DNA of 64,000 bases, from NCBI RefSeq assembly GCF_013285155.1, contig NZ_JABTEL010000007.1, positions 1 through 64,000 of the forward strand, read 5' to 3'. A program made the position numbers and the translations under genes. The notes beneath the pieces were generated by a model, which saw only the letters and a program-made list of their open reading frames with translations, had not been told where the DNA came from and made no database searches. This stretch comes from Winogradskyella undariae (GTDB lineage Bacteria; Bacteroidota; Bacteroidia; Flavobacteriales; Flavobacteriaceae). Each line of letters begins with the position of its first letter. The stretch's first letter is position 1. Positions 55,419 to 64,000 of this stretch are shown piece after piece.

Positions 55419-56186
55419 ATGAATATAGGATTAGTATTATCTGGAGGAGGAGCCCGTGGAGCCGCTCACATAGGAACAATTAAAGCATTAGAAGAAGTTG
55501 GGATTTTTCCAACACATATTGCAGGGACCAGTTCTGGAGCTATAGTTGGTGCTTTATATGCGGCAGGTGTAAGCTGCTCCGATATTCTAAATTTCTTTAA
55601 AACCATACCGCTTTTTAATACTAAAAGATTTGCTATTAAAAAACCAGGACTCATTAATTCTGATAATTTTTACGACGATCTAAAAGCTTATTTTCCTAAT
55701 GATAGTTTTGAAGATTTACAAAAGCCATTATTCATTCCGGCTGCAAATATTGTAGATGGCACATCAAAAATGTTTAGTAAAGGACAGCTAATAAAACCCA
55801 TTATCGCATCGGCTTCTTTTCCGGGGGTTTTTACACCTACAGAAATTAATGGGAAATTTTATGTTGATGGAGGGACGTTAAATAATTTTCCGGTAGAGCC
55901 CTTAAAATCTAAGTGCGATAAAATTATTGGTGTTTATGTAAATCCATTAAAAAAAGTATCTATGCGAGATTTAAAACACTCTTACTCCGTTGTAGAACGT
56001 TCTTATAAAATTATGGTCGCTGCCGAAGCAATGTCTAAATTTTCTGAATGTGATATGGTGATTAGTCCTCAAGAATTAGTGAATTACACCACTTTTGGGA
56101 TGAATAATGTTGATGCCATCTTTCAGTTAGGTTATGAAACGACAAAAAGAGCTTTAGAAGAAAATAAAATAGTATTTAAAAGTTAG
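55419..56186 (+). CDS. Patatin-like phospholipase (RssA-like)
   Basis: The 255-residue cytoplasmic patatin has the oxyanion loop LSGGGARGAAHIG (about 7-19), the elbow GTSSGAIVG (Ser near 41) and the catalytic Asp in VDGGTLNNFP (near 150). It lacks a signal peptide and barrel, unlike the larger patatin at 39958. A role in lipid turnover under stress is inferred from the surrounding genes. Confidence 0.9.
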   Translation: MNIGLVLSGGGARGAAHIGTIKALEEVGIFPTHIAGTSSGAIVGALYAAGVSCSDILNFFKTIPLFNTKRFAIKKPGLINSDNFYDDLKAYFPNDSFEDLQKPLFIPAANIVDGTSKMFSKGQLIKPIIASASFPGVFTPTEINGKFYVDGGTLNNFPVEPLKSKCDKIIGVYVNPLKKVSMRDLKHSYSVVERSYKIMVAAEAMSKFSECDMVISPQELVNYTTFGMNNVDAIFQLGYETTKRALEENKIVFKS

Positions 56187-56356
56187 AAGTGTGAACTTAG
56201 AACATTTTTAGTCTAGTTTTAATTTCAAAATTATTTAAATGTATTATTCAATCATAGAGATTTGAGTTTATGTAATAAGTTATCTTAAGAGTTTATGATT
56301 AAAGGTCATCTTCAGTAGAAAAAATAACATACCTTAATGGTCGGAAAATTTATCTC

Positions 56357-57979
56357 ATGAATTTAGATACAACAATAAACAACTTACCAATTTTGTTTTT
56401 CCGAACAAAAAACGACAAAAACTGGACTGCAGAATATATGAGTGAAGCTTGCCTTAAGCTAACAGGGTATACAAGTGCTGATTTTATAGAGAAGCGCATA
56501 CATTTAGGGCATCTTATTATAGAAAAAGAGAGAAGTAGCGTTTGGGATATTATACAACAAGCCTTAGCTAATCAACAAACATTTTACCTAGAATACCATA
56601 TAAAACATAAAAATGGAGGCCTTAGGTTTTTGAGTGAACATGGTCAAGGTATCTATGATACAAACAACAAGCTAATTGCTTTAGAAAGGTTTGTTCAAGA
56701 TATTTCAGAAGCAGATAAAACAGAGCAACAATTTATTCAAAATACTACCGAAAAACTTTCTAGCTATGCAGAAGAACTCGAAAATACAGTTCAAGAACGT
56801 ACTAATGAGTTTAAGTATATCGTTCAGAAATTAACAGAATCTAATCTTAATTTAGAGGACCAAATCCAAGAAACCAGAATTGCAGAAAGTAAAGTATTAC
56901 ATAGTAAGTTTTTGTTAGAAAATATGTCTCGTAACTTTCCCAAAGGATTTGTTATTGTTTTTGATTTAAATTTTAAAATTCTTCTTGTAGAAGGGGAAGA
57001 AGTCGTTGGGTTGGGATTTAAAGGGATTAAAGATGTAAGAATTATATTAAATGATATTCTAGGACTTACGGAAATAGAAAAGGAAAAAATTAAATTAAAT
57101 ATTGAAAAAACCTTACAAGGAGAGCATTGTTCTTTTGAAATAGAATTTAATAACAGATGTTATTTGGTTAATACTACACCTTTAATGAATCTAGAAAATA
57201 AAATTGAACAGATTTTAATGGTGTATAATAATATTACACTTCAAAAAGATGCTGAGCTCGAAGTTGTAAATACACTAAAAAAAGAGCAAGAGTTAAGTGA
57301 GTTAAAATCACGATTTATTTCTATGGCTTCTCATGAATTTAGAACGCCTCTTAGTGCTATTTTATCTTCGGCAATTTTAATAGAAAAATTAAATGCCCCA
57401 GGTAAAGAAGATAAAAGACTAAAACATGTTTCTAAAATTAGATCTAATGTTAAAAATCTAGTTGTTATTCTCAACGATTTTCTTTCATTGAGTAAACTAC
57501 AAGAAGGTAAAGTTTTAGCACAACCTTCATCTTTTGATCTTATCGATTTTTCAAAATCGGTTATAGAAGAGATGGAAAGTGTTAAAAAAAGCGGACAAAC
57601 TATTCATTTTAAATGCGAAGTGCCTAAAGTTGATGTATTTTTAGATCATAAATTAATGAGACATATACTTTTCAATTTATTATCTAATGCTATTAAGTAT
57701 TCTGAAGAAGAGAAAACCATAGTTTTTAAAATAAAAATTGAAAATACTCAAATCTTTATCGCTATAATTGATGAAGGGATAGGGATTCCAAAAGAAGAGA
57801 TAGAACATATGTTTCAACGTTTTTATCGTGCTAATAACACCACTAATATCGAAGGAACTGGTTTAGGATTAAATATCGTAAAGCAATATACTGAACTTAT
57901 GGGAGGAGCTATAAAATTAGAAAGTAAACTTAATGTCGGTTCAACATTTAATATTCAGCTTCCTTTAAAGATGATATAG
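56357..57979 (+). CDS. PAS sensor histidine kinase (2)
   Basis: The 540-residue cytoplasmic kinase has an N-terminal PAS domain with PAC (about 8-118), a coiled coil (about 120-185), a second PAS-like stretch (about 190-300) and HisKA with His326 (FISMASHEFRTPL). The HATPase has NLLSNAIKYSEEE, DEGIGIPKEE and GTGLGLNIVKQY. It parallels kinase (1) in layout. The regulator gene begins 1 bp after its stop. Confidence 0.93.
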   Translation: MNLDTTINNLPILFFRTKNDKNWTAEYMSEACLKLTGYTSADFIEKRIHLGHLIIEKERSSVWDIIQQALANQQTFYLEYHIKHKNGGLRFLSEHGQGIYDTNNKLIALERFVQDISEADKTEQQFIQNTTEKLSSYAEELENTVQERTNEFKYIVQKLTESNLNLEDQIQETRIAESKVLHSKFLLENMSRNFPKGFVIVFDLNFKILLVEGEEVVGLGFKGIKDVRIILNDILGLTEIEKEKIKLNIEKTLQGEHCSFEIEFNNRCYLVNTTPLMNLENKIEQILMVYNNITLQKDAELEVVNTLKKEQELSELKSRFISMASHEFRTPLSAILSSAILIEKLNAPGKEDKRLKHVSKIRSNVKNLVVILNDFLSLSKLQEGKVLAQPSSFDLIDFSKSVIEEMESVKKSGQTIHFKCEVPKVDVFLDHKLMRHILFNLLSNAIKYSEEEKTIVFKIKIENTQIFIAIIDEGIGIPKEEIEHMFQRFYRANNTTNIEGTGLGLNIVKQYTELMGGAIKLESKLNVGSTFNIQLPLKMI

Positions 57980-57980
57980 A

Positions 57981-59057
57981 ATGAAAAAAATACTTTTAAT
58001 AGAAGATAATCAGGATGTGAGAGAAAACACAGCTGATATTCTAGAGCTAGAAAACTATGACGTCATTACCGCAGAAAATGGAAAAATAGGTGTAGATAAA
58101 GCCTTAATAAATCTTCCAGATCTCATTTTATGTGATATTATGATGCCCGAATTAGATGGTTATGGGGTTTATGAATATTTAAGTCAGAATCATAAAACAG
58201 CGAGTATTCCTTTTATTTTTCTTACTGCTAAATCCGAAAAATCAGACTTTAGAAAAGGAATGAATCTTGGTGCTGATGATTATTTAACCAAACCTTTTGA
58301 AGAGGATGAGTTAATAGGCGCTATTGAGTGTCGTTTAAATAAGAACAATTTTTTAAAGAAAGAATTTTCTAAAAATATAGACGGTATTAATCAATTCTTT
58401 GATGAAGCTTCAGAATATTTAAATCTCCAAGCACTTTCAAAAGATCGTAGCCTTCAAATTTATAAAACAAAGGATCGAATTTTTGATGAAGGTAATGCTG
58501 CCCATCATTTATATTTTATACAAAGTGGAAATGTGAAAACTTATAGAACAACAGAAACCGGAAAAGAATTTGTAACAGGAATGTACGGTTTTGGTGATTT
58601 TATTGGGCAATTATCTTTGTTAGGAAACACAGGACTTTACATAGAAACAGCGGGTGTTTTAGAAGATGCTGAGGTTTGTGCAATTCCTAAAACCGATTTC
58701 ACAAAACTCTTATACGGAAACAAAGAGGTCTCTAATAAATTTATCGGAATGATCTCTAATAGTTTAATTACGCTACAAGAACATTTAGTAGATATGGCTT
58801 TTGCTACCGTTAGACAACGCACTGCTAAAGCACTTTTAGAATTAGATGCTAAAGGCATGATTAAAGATGAAAAACACACTGGTATCAGCATTCCTAGAGA
58901 AGATTTTGCTGGACTTATAGGCACAGCTACAGAAACAGCTATTAGAATGTTAACCGAATTTAAACACGAAGGTTTAATAGGTGTAGAATCTAATAGGAGA
59001 CTTGTTTTGTTAGATCGAAAAGGCTTAGAGACTATTGCAGAATTCGGATCGCTATAA
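57981..59057 (+). CDS. Response regulator fused to a CRP/FNR-type domain (2)
   Basis: A paralogue of the protein at 51824: receiver with Asp52 (ILCDIMMP) and LTKPFEEDE, effector-binding domain (about 160-265, NAAHHLYFIQSGNVKTYRT) and Crp HTH (about 290-345, REDFAGLIGTATETAIRML). Both recognition regions share the ATETxIRxM pattern, so the two may bind similar sites. At 358 residues it is complete. Confidence 0.93.
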   Translation: MKKILLIEDNQDVRENTADILELENYDVITAENGKIGVDKALINLPDLILCDIMMPELDGYGVYEYLSQNHKTASIPFIFLTAKSEKSDFRKGMNLGADDYLTKPFEEDELIGAIECRLNKNNFLKKEFSKNIDGINQFFDEASEYLNLQALSKDRSLQIYKTKDRIFDEGNAAHHLYFIQSGNVKTYRTTETGKEFVTGMYGFGDFIGQLSLLGNTGLYIETAGVLEDAEVCAIPKTDFTKLLYGNKEVSNKFIGMISNSLITLQEHLVDMAFATVRQRTAKALLELDAKGMIKDEKHTGISIPREDFAGLIGTATETAIRMLTEFKHEGLIGVESNRRLVLLDRKGLETIAEFGSL

Positions 59058-59097
59058 GTGTAAATCATATGAAGTAATTTTTATAAATATTGAAGAG

Positions 59098-59109
59098 TGA
59101 TGTAGGTCA
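59098..59109. promoter_or_regulatory. Candidate CRP/FNR-type site upstream of the stress-domain gene
   Basis: TGATGTAGGTCA fits TGAN6TCA. It lies 23 bp upstream of the -7 element TACATTTG (59133-59140), near the usual activator position around -41. Confidence 0.5.
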
Positions 59110-59132
59110 TTTCTGTAAATAATTTGTTCTAT

Positions 59133-59146
59133 TACATTTGTTACAG
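59133..59146 (+). promoter_or_regulatory. Promoter -7 element of the stress-domain gene
   Basis: TACATTTG (59133-59140) matches TAnnTTTG and runs into TTACAG, like the promoter at 55388. The leader to the ATG at 59182 would be about 35 bases. Confidence 0.55.
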
Positions 59147-59181
59147 AAACTAGCAATTAGGTTGCTGATATTGAATTATTC

Positions 59182-59670
59182 ATGAACTCTACTATAAAAT
59201 CTTCGAGAGAAAAAAGGGTGCTCTTAAGGTCTTACTCAAAAATTGAGCAAATTAAAAATGTGATAAATAGTATTTATCATACTCCTATTAATGACGTTCA
59301 AATTTCTGTTTTAGGTAAATTAGAAGCAGAAAAACCTAACTCTAATTTTTTAAATGCTAAGAAAAAATTACAGCAATACTGTGAGCACAATTTAAAATTG
59401 TCTTCAAATTTTGGAATCATCTTAAATGCAGATGTAGGTCCTTTTTTTATTGCAGGATTTCTTACGCCCATGTTTTTACAAGAAATTAATGGTAAAACCA
59501 TAGGTTCAATGTCAACGGGGCTTTTTGGTATTTTAAGAGGACTTGGTATCAATCAAAATAATGTAAACACTTACTTAAAAACATTAGAAAAAGGGAATTA
59601 CATTCTAATTTTGAGAGGTTCAAACACAGTGTTGAATAAATTAGAGTCTCAATTAAAAATTTTAGCTTAA
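59182..59670 (+). CDS. Probable general-stress-type protein (GSP17M/YflT-like)
   Basis: The 162-residue protein has no signal peptide. A basic N-terminus is followed by a Gly-rich hydrophobic stretch (about 92-128, ending MSTGLFGILRGLGI) and then NVNTYLKTLEKGNYILIL. The last part matches the pattern seen in GSP17M/YflT-type stress proteins. The match is by eye and weak. It is the first gene after regulator (2). Confidence 0.55.
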   Translation: MNSTIKSSREKRVLLRSYSKIEQIKNVINSIYHTPINDVQISVLGKLEAEKPNSNFLNAKKKLQQYCEHNLKLSSNFGIILNADVGPFFIAGFLTPMFLQEINGKTIGSMSTGLFGILRGLGINQNNVNTYLKTLEKGNYILILRGSNTVLNKLESQLKILA

Positions 59671-59689
59671 TAAGCTTTATTTTAACGAC

Positions 59690-59701
59690 TGACCCAAGTC
59701 A
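59690..59701. promoter_or_regulatory. Candidate CRP/FNR-type site upstream of the sigma-like gene
   Basis: TGACCCAAGTCA is a perfect TGAC/GTCA inverted repeat and fits TGAN6TCA. It lies about 55 bp before the ATG. Confidence 0.5.
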
Positions 59702-59749
59702 TTTCATCTTTTCTAAAAAGTAGAGACCTTTATATTATAATTATTAAAT

Positions 59750-60529
59750 ATGTGTCTCATGGAAACTACCGTTTTATATTCTCAAAATAAAAAAGAGTCT
59801 CGTGTTTTTGTAACCGAATCATTTTCAGATCTTGTTCAGCTAAAGAAAGAAGGAAATCAAATTTCCTTTGATGCTTTAGTGATGAAGATCATGCCAGAAA
59901 TTAAAAGGTATGTTAATGATCAGATAAAAACAGCCATAAAAAAAGGAAACTTCTCAAAAAATAAATACAAAGCAAATGATATTATAGATCAACTTTTTAT
60001 TGAAATTTATGATCATATCGATGAGGTTTCAAATGCAAAAGATTTCTATCTCTGGCTATTTAAAAAAACAAATAATTTGTTAGATGATATTATTGTAGAA
60101 GAAGAGTTTGATGATTTCTTTTTTAAAAATATAGATGATTATAGTCAGCCAGAATGGGATGCAATGCAAGAAAATTATAGTAAAGATGGCGGTGGCGATT
60201 TTCTACTTGTTGAAGAGTTAGATGATATATCTTACAATCATAACGATTATACGTTAAATCCTATTTTTATAGAAGATGATCAGAAAGCGTTAGTAGAAAA
60301 AATAGATAATGATTTAAGTGCTGAAGAAATAAACGATCACATTAAAATGGTACTCTATAATTTACCCGTTGCCATGCGAAAAGTTTTTGAGTTGTCAGCT
60401 ATTCAACATTTTGAATTGGAAGAGATTGCAAAAATAAATAACAATACACTCAATGAAGTTGAAGAGCTTTTACAAGATGCAAAAAAAGCATTACAAAAAA
60501 GTTTCTTTAATAGATATGATGTTAGATAA
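59750..60529 (+). CDS. Sigma-70-like (ECF-type) protein with acidic linker
   Basis: The N-terminal half (about 35-115: ISFDALVMKIMPEIKRYV, KANDIIDQLFIEIYDHI, FYLWLFKKTNNLL) resembles sigma region 2. The C-terminal part (about 200-255: MVLYNLPVAMRKVFELSAI, then LEEIAKINNNTLNEVEELL) resembles region 4. Between them lies an unusually long acidic linker (about 115-195). The recognition helix is not strongly basic, so promoter specificity is unclear. The ATG at 59759 is an alternative start. Confidence 0.7.
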   Translation: MCLMETTVLYSQNKKESRVFVTESFSDLVQLKKEGNQISFDALVMKIMPEIKRYVNDQIKTAIKKGNFSKNKYKANDIIDQLFIEIYDHIDEVSNAKDFYLWLFKKTNNLLDDIIVEEEFDDFFFKNIDDYSQPEWDAMQENYSKDGGGDFLLVEELDDISYNHNDYTLNPIFIEDDQKALVEKIDNDLSAEEINDHIKMVLYNLPVAMRKVFELSAIQHFELEEIAKINNNTLNEVEELLQDAKKALQKSFFNRYDVR

Positions 60530-60667
60530 TAAATACAGTTTAAAAGAATAAACTATTCATTACTTATTAATTTGAAAAAGTAGGTTTAAAAGCGATATAA
60601 AAATTGCAAGATAGCGGTGAAAAATGATATCATTGCAAGTGAAAACAGCTTTTAGGTTTTAGAAAAA

Positions 60668-61831
60668 ATGAATAAAAAATTATCCAATTCAGTACTGTAT
60701 TTAATGAGTGTCTCTGCTGGACTTGTGGTGGCTAATCTCTACTATAATCAACCACTTTTACATCAAATGTCTGTTGATTTTGGAGTTGGTGAGTCGGCTA
60801 TAAGTAACGTGCCATTAGCGACACAGTTGGGTTATGCCTTTGGGTTGTTGTTTATCATTCCATTAGGCGATAAGATCTCTAATAAAAAAATACTACAGTT
60901 CGATTTTGCTTTAATGGTAATTTCACTTATTGCAGCAGCGATGTCTAGCTCATTATTTCTTCTTATTACGAGTAGTTTTCTTATTGGTTTTTCTTCGGCT
61001 ATTCCGCAATTATTTGTTCCTATGGCGGCACAATTAGCCGATGATAAAGGTCGTGGGCGTGCTATTGGTATTGTAATGAGTGGTTTGCTTATTGGTATTC
61101 TAGGCTCTCGTGTTATAAGTGGTATTGTTGGTGAGTGGTTTGGATGGCGATTTATGTATTTTGCTGCAACTGGTTTAATGGTATTGCTTTTTGTTTTGCT
61201 TCAATTTAAGTTACCAAAAATCAATCCTACTTATAAAGGGAGTTATGGTAGTTTACTAAAATCTATTGGGTTTTATTTTAAAACAGAGCCTTCTGTAAGG
61301 CTTGCTGCATTACGTGGTGGCCTTGGATTTGCGGGTTTAAGTATTTTTTGGACCACCTTTGTTTTTCTGATGGAAGATAACTTTGGTTACGGTAGTGATA
61401 TTACGGGGGCTTTTGGTCTCTTTGGTGTTATAGGAGCATTAGCTGCAGCCGTTGTAGGAAAGCTAAATGATAAATTCAACAAGAATAAAATCATTCTTTT
61501 CTCTGCCGTATTGCTAATTTTCTCTTGGGTTATTTTCTACTTTTCAGCAAACTCTCTTATTGGTTTAGCTGTCGGTGTAATTTTGGTAGATTTAGGATTG
61601 CAAATCTTACATATTACAAATCAAAGTATTGTGTTTTCAAAAAATCCAGAAGCTCGAAATCGCGTTAATACCATTTATATGGTCGGTTTTTTTATTGGTG
61701 GATCATTGGGGACTACGCTAGGTGCTTTGGCTTGGGAGCATTACGCTTGGCAAGGTGTTTCTGTTTTAGGGATCTTAATATCAGTTGCTATTCTAATCGT
61801 TCAATTGTTTTCTAAATCTCGATCTAAATAG
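60668..61831 (+). CDS. MFS transporter
   Basis: A 387-residue major facilitator with 12 hydrophobic segments. The first loop VANLYYNQPLLHQMSVDFGV and the loop 2-3 region (GDKISNKKILQFD) match the drug/sugar efflux MFS group. The substrate is unknown. It stands alone; upstream is a 138-bp AT-rich gap without a clear -7 element. Confidence 0.9.
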   Translation: MNKKLSNSVLYLMSVSAGLVVANLYYNQPLLHQMSVDFGVGESAISNVPLATQLGYAFGLLFIIPLGDKISNKKILQFDFALMVISLIAAAMSSSLFLLITSSFLIGFSSAIPQLFVPMAAQLADDKGRGRAIGIVMSGLLIGILGSRVISGIVGEWFGWRFMYFAATGLMVLLFVLLQFKLPKINPTYKGSYGSLLKSIGFYFKTEPSVRLAALRGGLGFAGLSIFWTTFVFLMEDNFGYGSDITGAFGLFGVIGALAAAVVGKLNDKFNKNKIILFSAVLLIFSWVIFYFSANSLIGLAVGVILVDLGLQILHITNQSIVFSKNPEARNRVNTIYMVGFFIGGSLGTTLGALAWEHYAWQGVSVLGILISVAILIVQLFSKSRSK

Positions 61832-61836
61832 TAAGT

Positions 61837-61857
61837 AACCTTTAATGATTAAGGGTT
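61837..61857. terminator. Small hairpin between convergent transporter genes
   Basis: AACCTTTAAT (61837-61846) and ATTAAGGGTT (61848-61857) pair with one mismatch and GTTTTCTTT follows. It lies partly inside the 3' end of the APC permease gene. Confidence 0.45.
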
Positions 61858-63161
61858 GTTTTCTTTACTTTTTCTGAATAAATCCAAGCAAAAATAGCGA
61901 GAACTAGATACAAGATTATAATGGCTAACATCTGTTTCCATTCATTTTTAAACTCATAATACAGTATCATTAATCCACCAACGGCAAGTCCTATAATAGA
62001 AAGAATGGTTATAAATTTTGAAGAATTTGTTTTGTCTCTTATTTTATAATTGGCAATTGCCATTAGTAATGAGACAAATAAAAAGGTGATACTTCCAAAT
62101 TCTAAAATTAGTTCTAAGCCCCCCAATAAAATTAAAATACTAGACATTGCTGCCATAGTGATAATGGCATTTTTAGGCGTGTTCTTTTTTCTAATAGATA
62201 ACCAATGCGGAAAATATCCATCCTTTGCAATTACTGCCATTTGTCTTGAGGAACCAAATACAGTTCCACTAATAGCGCTACTTGTTGCTAAAATAGCACC
62301 TAAGATAACGATGTTAGTACCTAAGCTTCCAATTGCATTTCCTGCTCCTGCGGCTAACGCAAATTCTTTATTCTTAATTATTTCTTCTGTAGGTATTGCA
62401 AACAATGCCCCCATAGAAAGGACAACATAGATAATAATAGCTAACGTAATGGCAGTATAGATTGCTCTAGGGATGTTTTTATCAGGATTTTTCATTTCGT
62501 TGACAGCATTGATAACCAACTGAAAACCTTCATAAGCCACAAAAGTTAATGATGCGACTATTAGAATAGAGAATATGTTTGATTTTTCTGCATCAACAAC
62601 CATATTGTCTACAAATGTTCCAAAATCAGTAGTACCATGTTGAATAAGTACGACGGATATAATTGTGAGTAAAATGAGTTTGGTATAAACCATGGCGTCT
62701 TCAATTTTCCCCATTCCATTAACACTCCAAATATTAATTAATGTGAATAAACCAATAACAGCTATCGCTATACTTTTTCTAATCCAAATATCATTAGCGA
62801 AATCGGTGCTACTAATAGCATAAGAAGCAAATGTGTAAGCGTACAATGCTAAGGTACTTATGTATCCAAAAATAACAAACCAACCGACTACAGAGGCTGA
62901 AAATTTTGAAGCAGGATAGGTGCGTTTAAAAAAAGAATATGTAGCACCTTCATCTTTATAATATAATCCTAATTTAACGTAAGAATAGGCTGCTAAGGCA
63001 GCGATACAGCCGCCTATAATAATAGCGACAGGCGCCAAATTACCCACAATAGAAACAGCAATACCTAGAACTGTGAAAATTCCGCCGCCAACCATACCGC
63101 CTAAAGCAATGGCAACAAGTTCGGCTAAACCAAGGTTTTTGTTTCTTTTTCTGTGGATCAT
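61842..63161 (-). CDS. APC-family amino acid permease
   Basis: A 439-residue secondary transporter with 12 hydrophobic segments. The first has the APC signature ALGGMVGGGIFTVLG (about 18-32); SRQMAVIAKDGYFPHWLS (near 310) is also typical. The substrate is unknown. Its ATG overlaps the marC stop (ATGA), so both are one transcription unit. Confidence 0.92.
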   Translation of the reverse strand: MIHRKRNKNLGLAELVAIALGGMVGGGIFTVLGIAVSIVGNLAPVAIIIGGCIAALAAYSYVKLGLYYKDEGATYSFFKRTYPASKFSASVVGWFVIFGYISTLALYAYTFASYAISSTDFANDIWIRKSIAIAVIGLFTLINIWSVNGMGKIEDAMVYTKLILLTIISVVLIQHGTTDFGTFVDNMVVDAEKSNIFSILIVASLTFVAYEGFQLVINAVNEMKNPDKNIPRAIYTAITLAIIIYVVLSMGALFAIPTEEIIKNKEFALAAGAGNAIGSLGTNIVILGAILATSSAISGTVFGSSRQMAVIAKDGYFPHWLSIRKKNTPKNAIITMAAMSSILILLGGLELILEFGSITFLFVSLLMAIANYKIRDKTNSSKFITILSIIGLAVGGLMILYYEFKNEWKQMLAIIILYLVLAIFAWIYSEKVKKTTLNH

Positions 63162-63778
63162 AGACTTAAATTAAATGAGATTTTAATGCCTTCAATAACC
63201 ATATTGGTACCGATAATGGCAATAATTAACCCCATTATTTTATTTAAAACACCAATTATATTTTTCCCTATTTTCTCAACAATAAAATCGCTTAAGCGAA
63301 ATGATAAATATGTTAAAGCACAGATGAAACCAAACATTATGATTACAATTATGATACGTGTTGCATCTACATCGGTTACAAAATTCATTGCAGTTACAAT
63401 AGCACCTGGGCCAGCAAGTAGAGGAATTGCTAATGGTGAGATTGCTATTTGCTCATCGAAAGCTACATTTTTTAAGTGTTTAACACTCGATTTTACAGAT
63501 TGAAGCATTTCGAATCCGATATAGAAAATAAGTATTCCCCCAGTTATTTTAAAAGCAGGAATAGTAATACCAAAAATATCAAATACAAACTTACCTAAGA
63601 CTACAAATGTAGATACAATTAAAAAAGCTGTTAAAGTCGCTTTTTTATTAATTCGTTCTTTGGTTTCTGAATCAGCACCTTCTGTTAAAGAAACAAATAA
63701 AGGAATACCAGCGATAGGGTTCATTATAGCAAAAAAACCAGTAAAGACAGTTAAAGCAAATGTAATTAGATCGTCCAT
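63158..63778 (-). CDS. MarC-family integral membrane protein
   Basis: A 206-residue protein with six hydrophobic segments. FFAIMNPIAGIPLFVSLTEG (about 15-34) and LAIPLLAGPGAIVTAM (about 115-130) are the two repeated family motifs. Function is unknown; the old link to multidrug resistance is not supported for the family. I chose the ATG at 63778. A -7 element TAATTTTG lies upstream on the minus strand (63837-63830). Confidence 0.92.
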   Translation of the reverse strand: MDDLITFALTVFTGFFAIMNPIAGIPLFVSLTEGADSETKERINKKATLTAFLIVSTFVVLGKFVFDIFGITIPAFKITGGILIFYIGFEMLQSVKSSVKHLKNVAFDEQIAISPLAIPLLAGPGAIVTAMNFVTDVDATRIIIVIIMFGFICALTYLSFRLSDFIVEKIGKNIIGVLNKIMGLIIAIIGTNMVIEGIKISFNLSL

Positions 63779-63878
63779 TTTTAGTACATTAATAAATTTT
63801 AAGGCCAATAGGGCCAAAATAATAGCGTGCAAAATTAGTTTAAATTTTAACAGGTTTTATTATTTTTATTAATGATTC

Positions 63879-63910
63879 ACAGATAAAAAACAGTTGTTTT
63901 TTTTATCTGT
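63879..63910. repeat. AT-rich hairpin
   Basis: ACAGATAAAAAA (63879-63890) pairs perfectly with TTTTTTATCTGT (63899-63910). It lies in the gene-free end of the window and could be a terminator for a gene beyond it. Confidence 0.4.
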
Positions 63911-64000
63911 ATTTCGTTGTTTCTCTTAATATTACTTCCTTCTTACTAACAGGTTAAATTTTAGTTGATTTTTATTTTAAAAAATCAGGATTTTGATAAG

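Overview
The window looks like chromosomal core plus accessory DNA of a low-GC (about one third GC) member of the Bacteroidota, most likely a marine Flavobacteriaceae. The signs are a very large secreted protein with calcium-binding repeats and a type IX secretion tail, genes without Shine-Dalgarno sequences, many promoters with the Bacteroidota -7 element TAnnTTTG, an atpD-atpC pair separated from the other ATP synthase genes, and family-typical gene strings (panC-panD, ileS-traR/dksA-lspA, prs-rplY). I see no rRNA, CRISPR array, transposase, integrase or phage genes. One tRNA (Leu, anticodon CAA) is present.

Layout. 1-360 is a gene-free stretch full of small palindromic elements. 361-3803 holds a TonB-dependent receptor divergent from a MocR-type regulator whose PLP site looks degenerate. 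3793-6796 has small membrane proteins, including three tandem DUF2975 genes followed by a tiny HTH regulator. 6842-8638 is an M61 metallopeptidase lipoprotein. 8793-11630 is an SOS-like group: umuC, then umuD, then an HTH-S24 repressor. 11706-16755 (minus strand) carries atpC, atpD, glmS, what may be the scar of a DUF4270 gene, and a short starch-synthase-like protein. 16863-23059 (plus) has panC, panD, an LPG-flippase-like protein, two tandem hydrolases with Asp at the nucleophile position, and radA. 23326-29835 is the giant adhesin-like protein. 29988-35223 is ileS (with a swapped HIGH motif), a DksA/TraR-like protein, a secreted protein and lspA. 35177-38031 (minus) is a retropepsin/RimK/desuccinylase-type operon ending in 5-formyl-THF cyclo-ligase. 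38111-44011 holds uvrC, a patatin/beta-barrel protein, rplY and prs.

The most coherent accessory system is 44295-50814. A Fur-family regulator is divergent from a seven-gene run: MerC-like protein, GTP cyclohydrolase I, COG0523 metallochaperone, ABC ATPase, permease with a His-rich loop, a small exported CxxC protein, and a Tat-type alkaline phosphatase. Two copies of the palindrome GCAACTnAGTTGC sit on both divergent promoters. I read this as a metal-limitation (probably zinc) regulon.

50895-60529 is a signalling region. It has a universal stress protein and two paralogous pairs of PAS histidine kinase plus a response regulator fused to a CRP/FNR-type DNA-binding protein. Between and after the pairs lie a DUF6134-like protein, a patatin, a stress-domain protein and a sigma-70-like protein. 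TGAyN4GTCA sites in three intergenic regions are candidate targets of the CRP-type regulators. 60668-63778 ends the window with an MFS transporter, an APC permease and a MarC-family protein.
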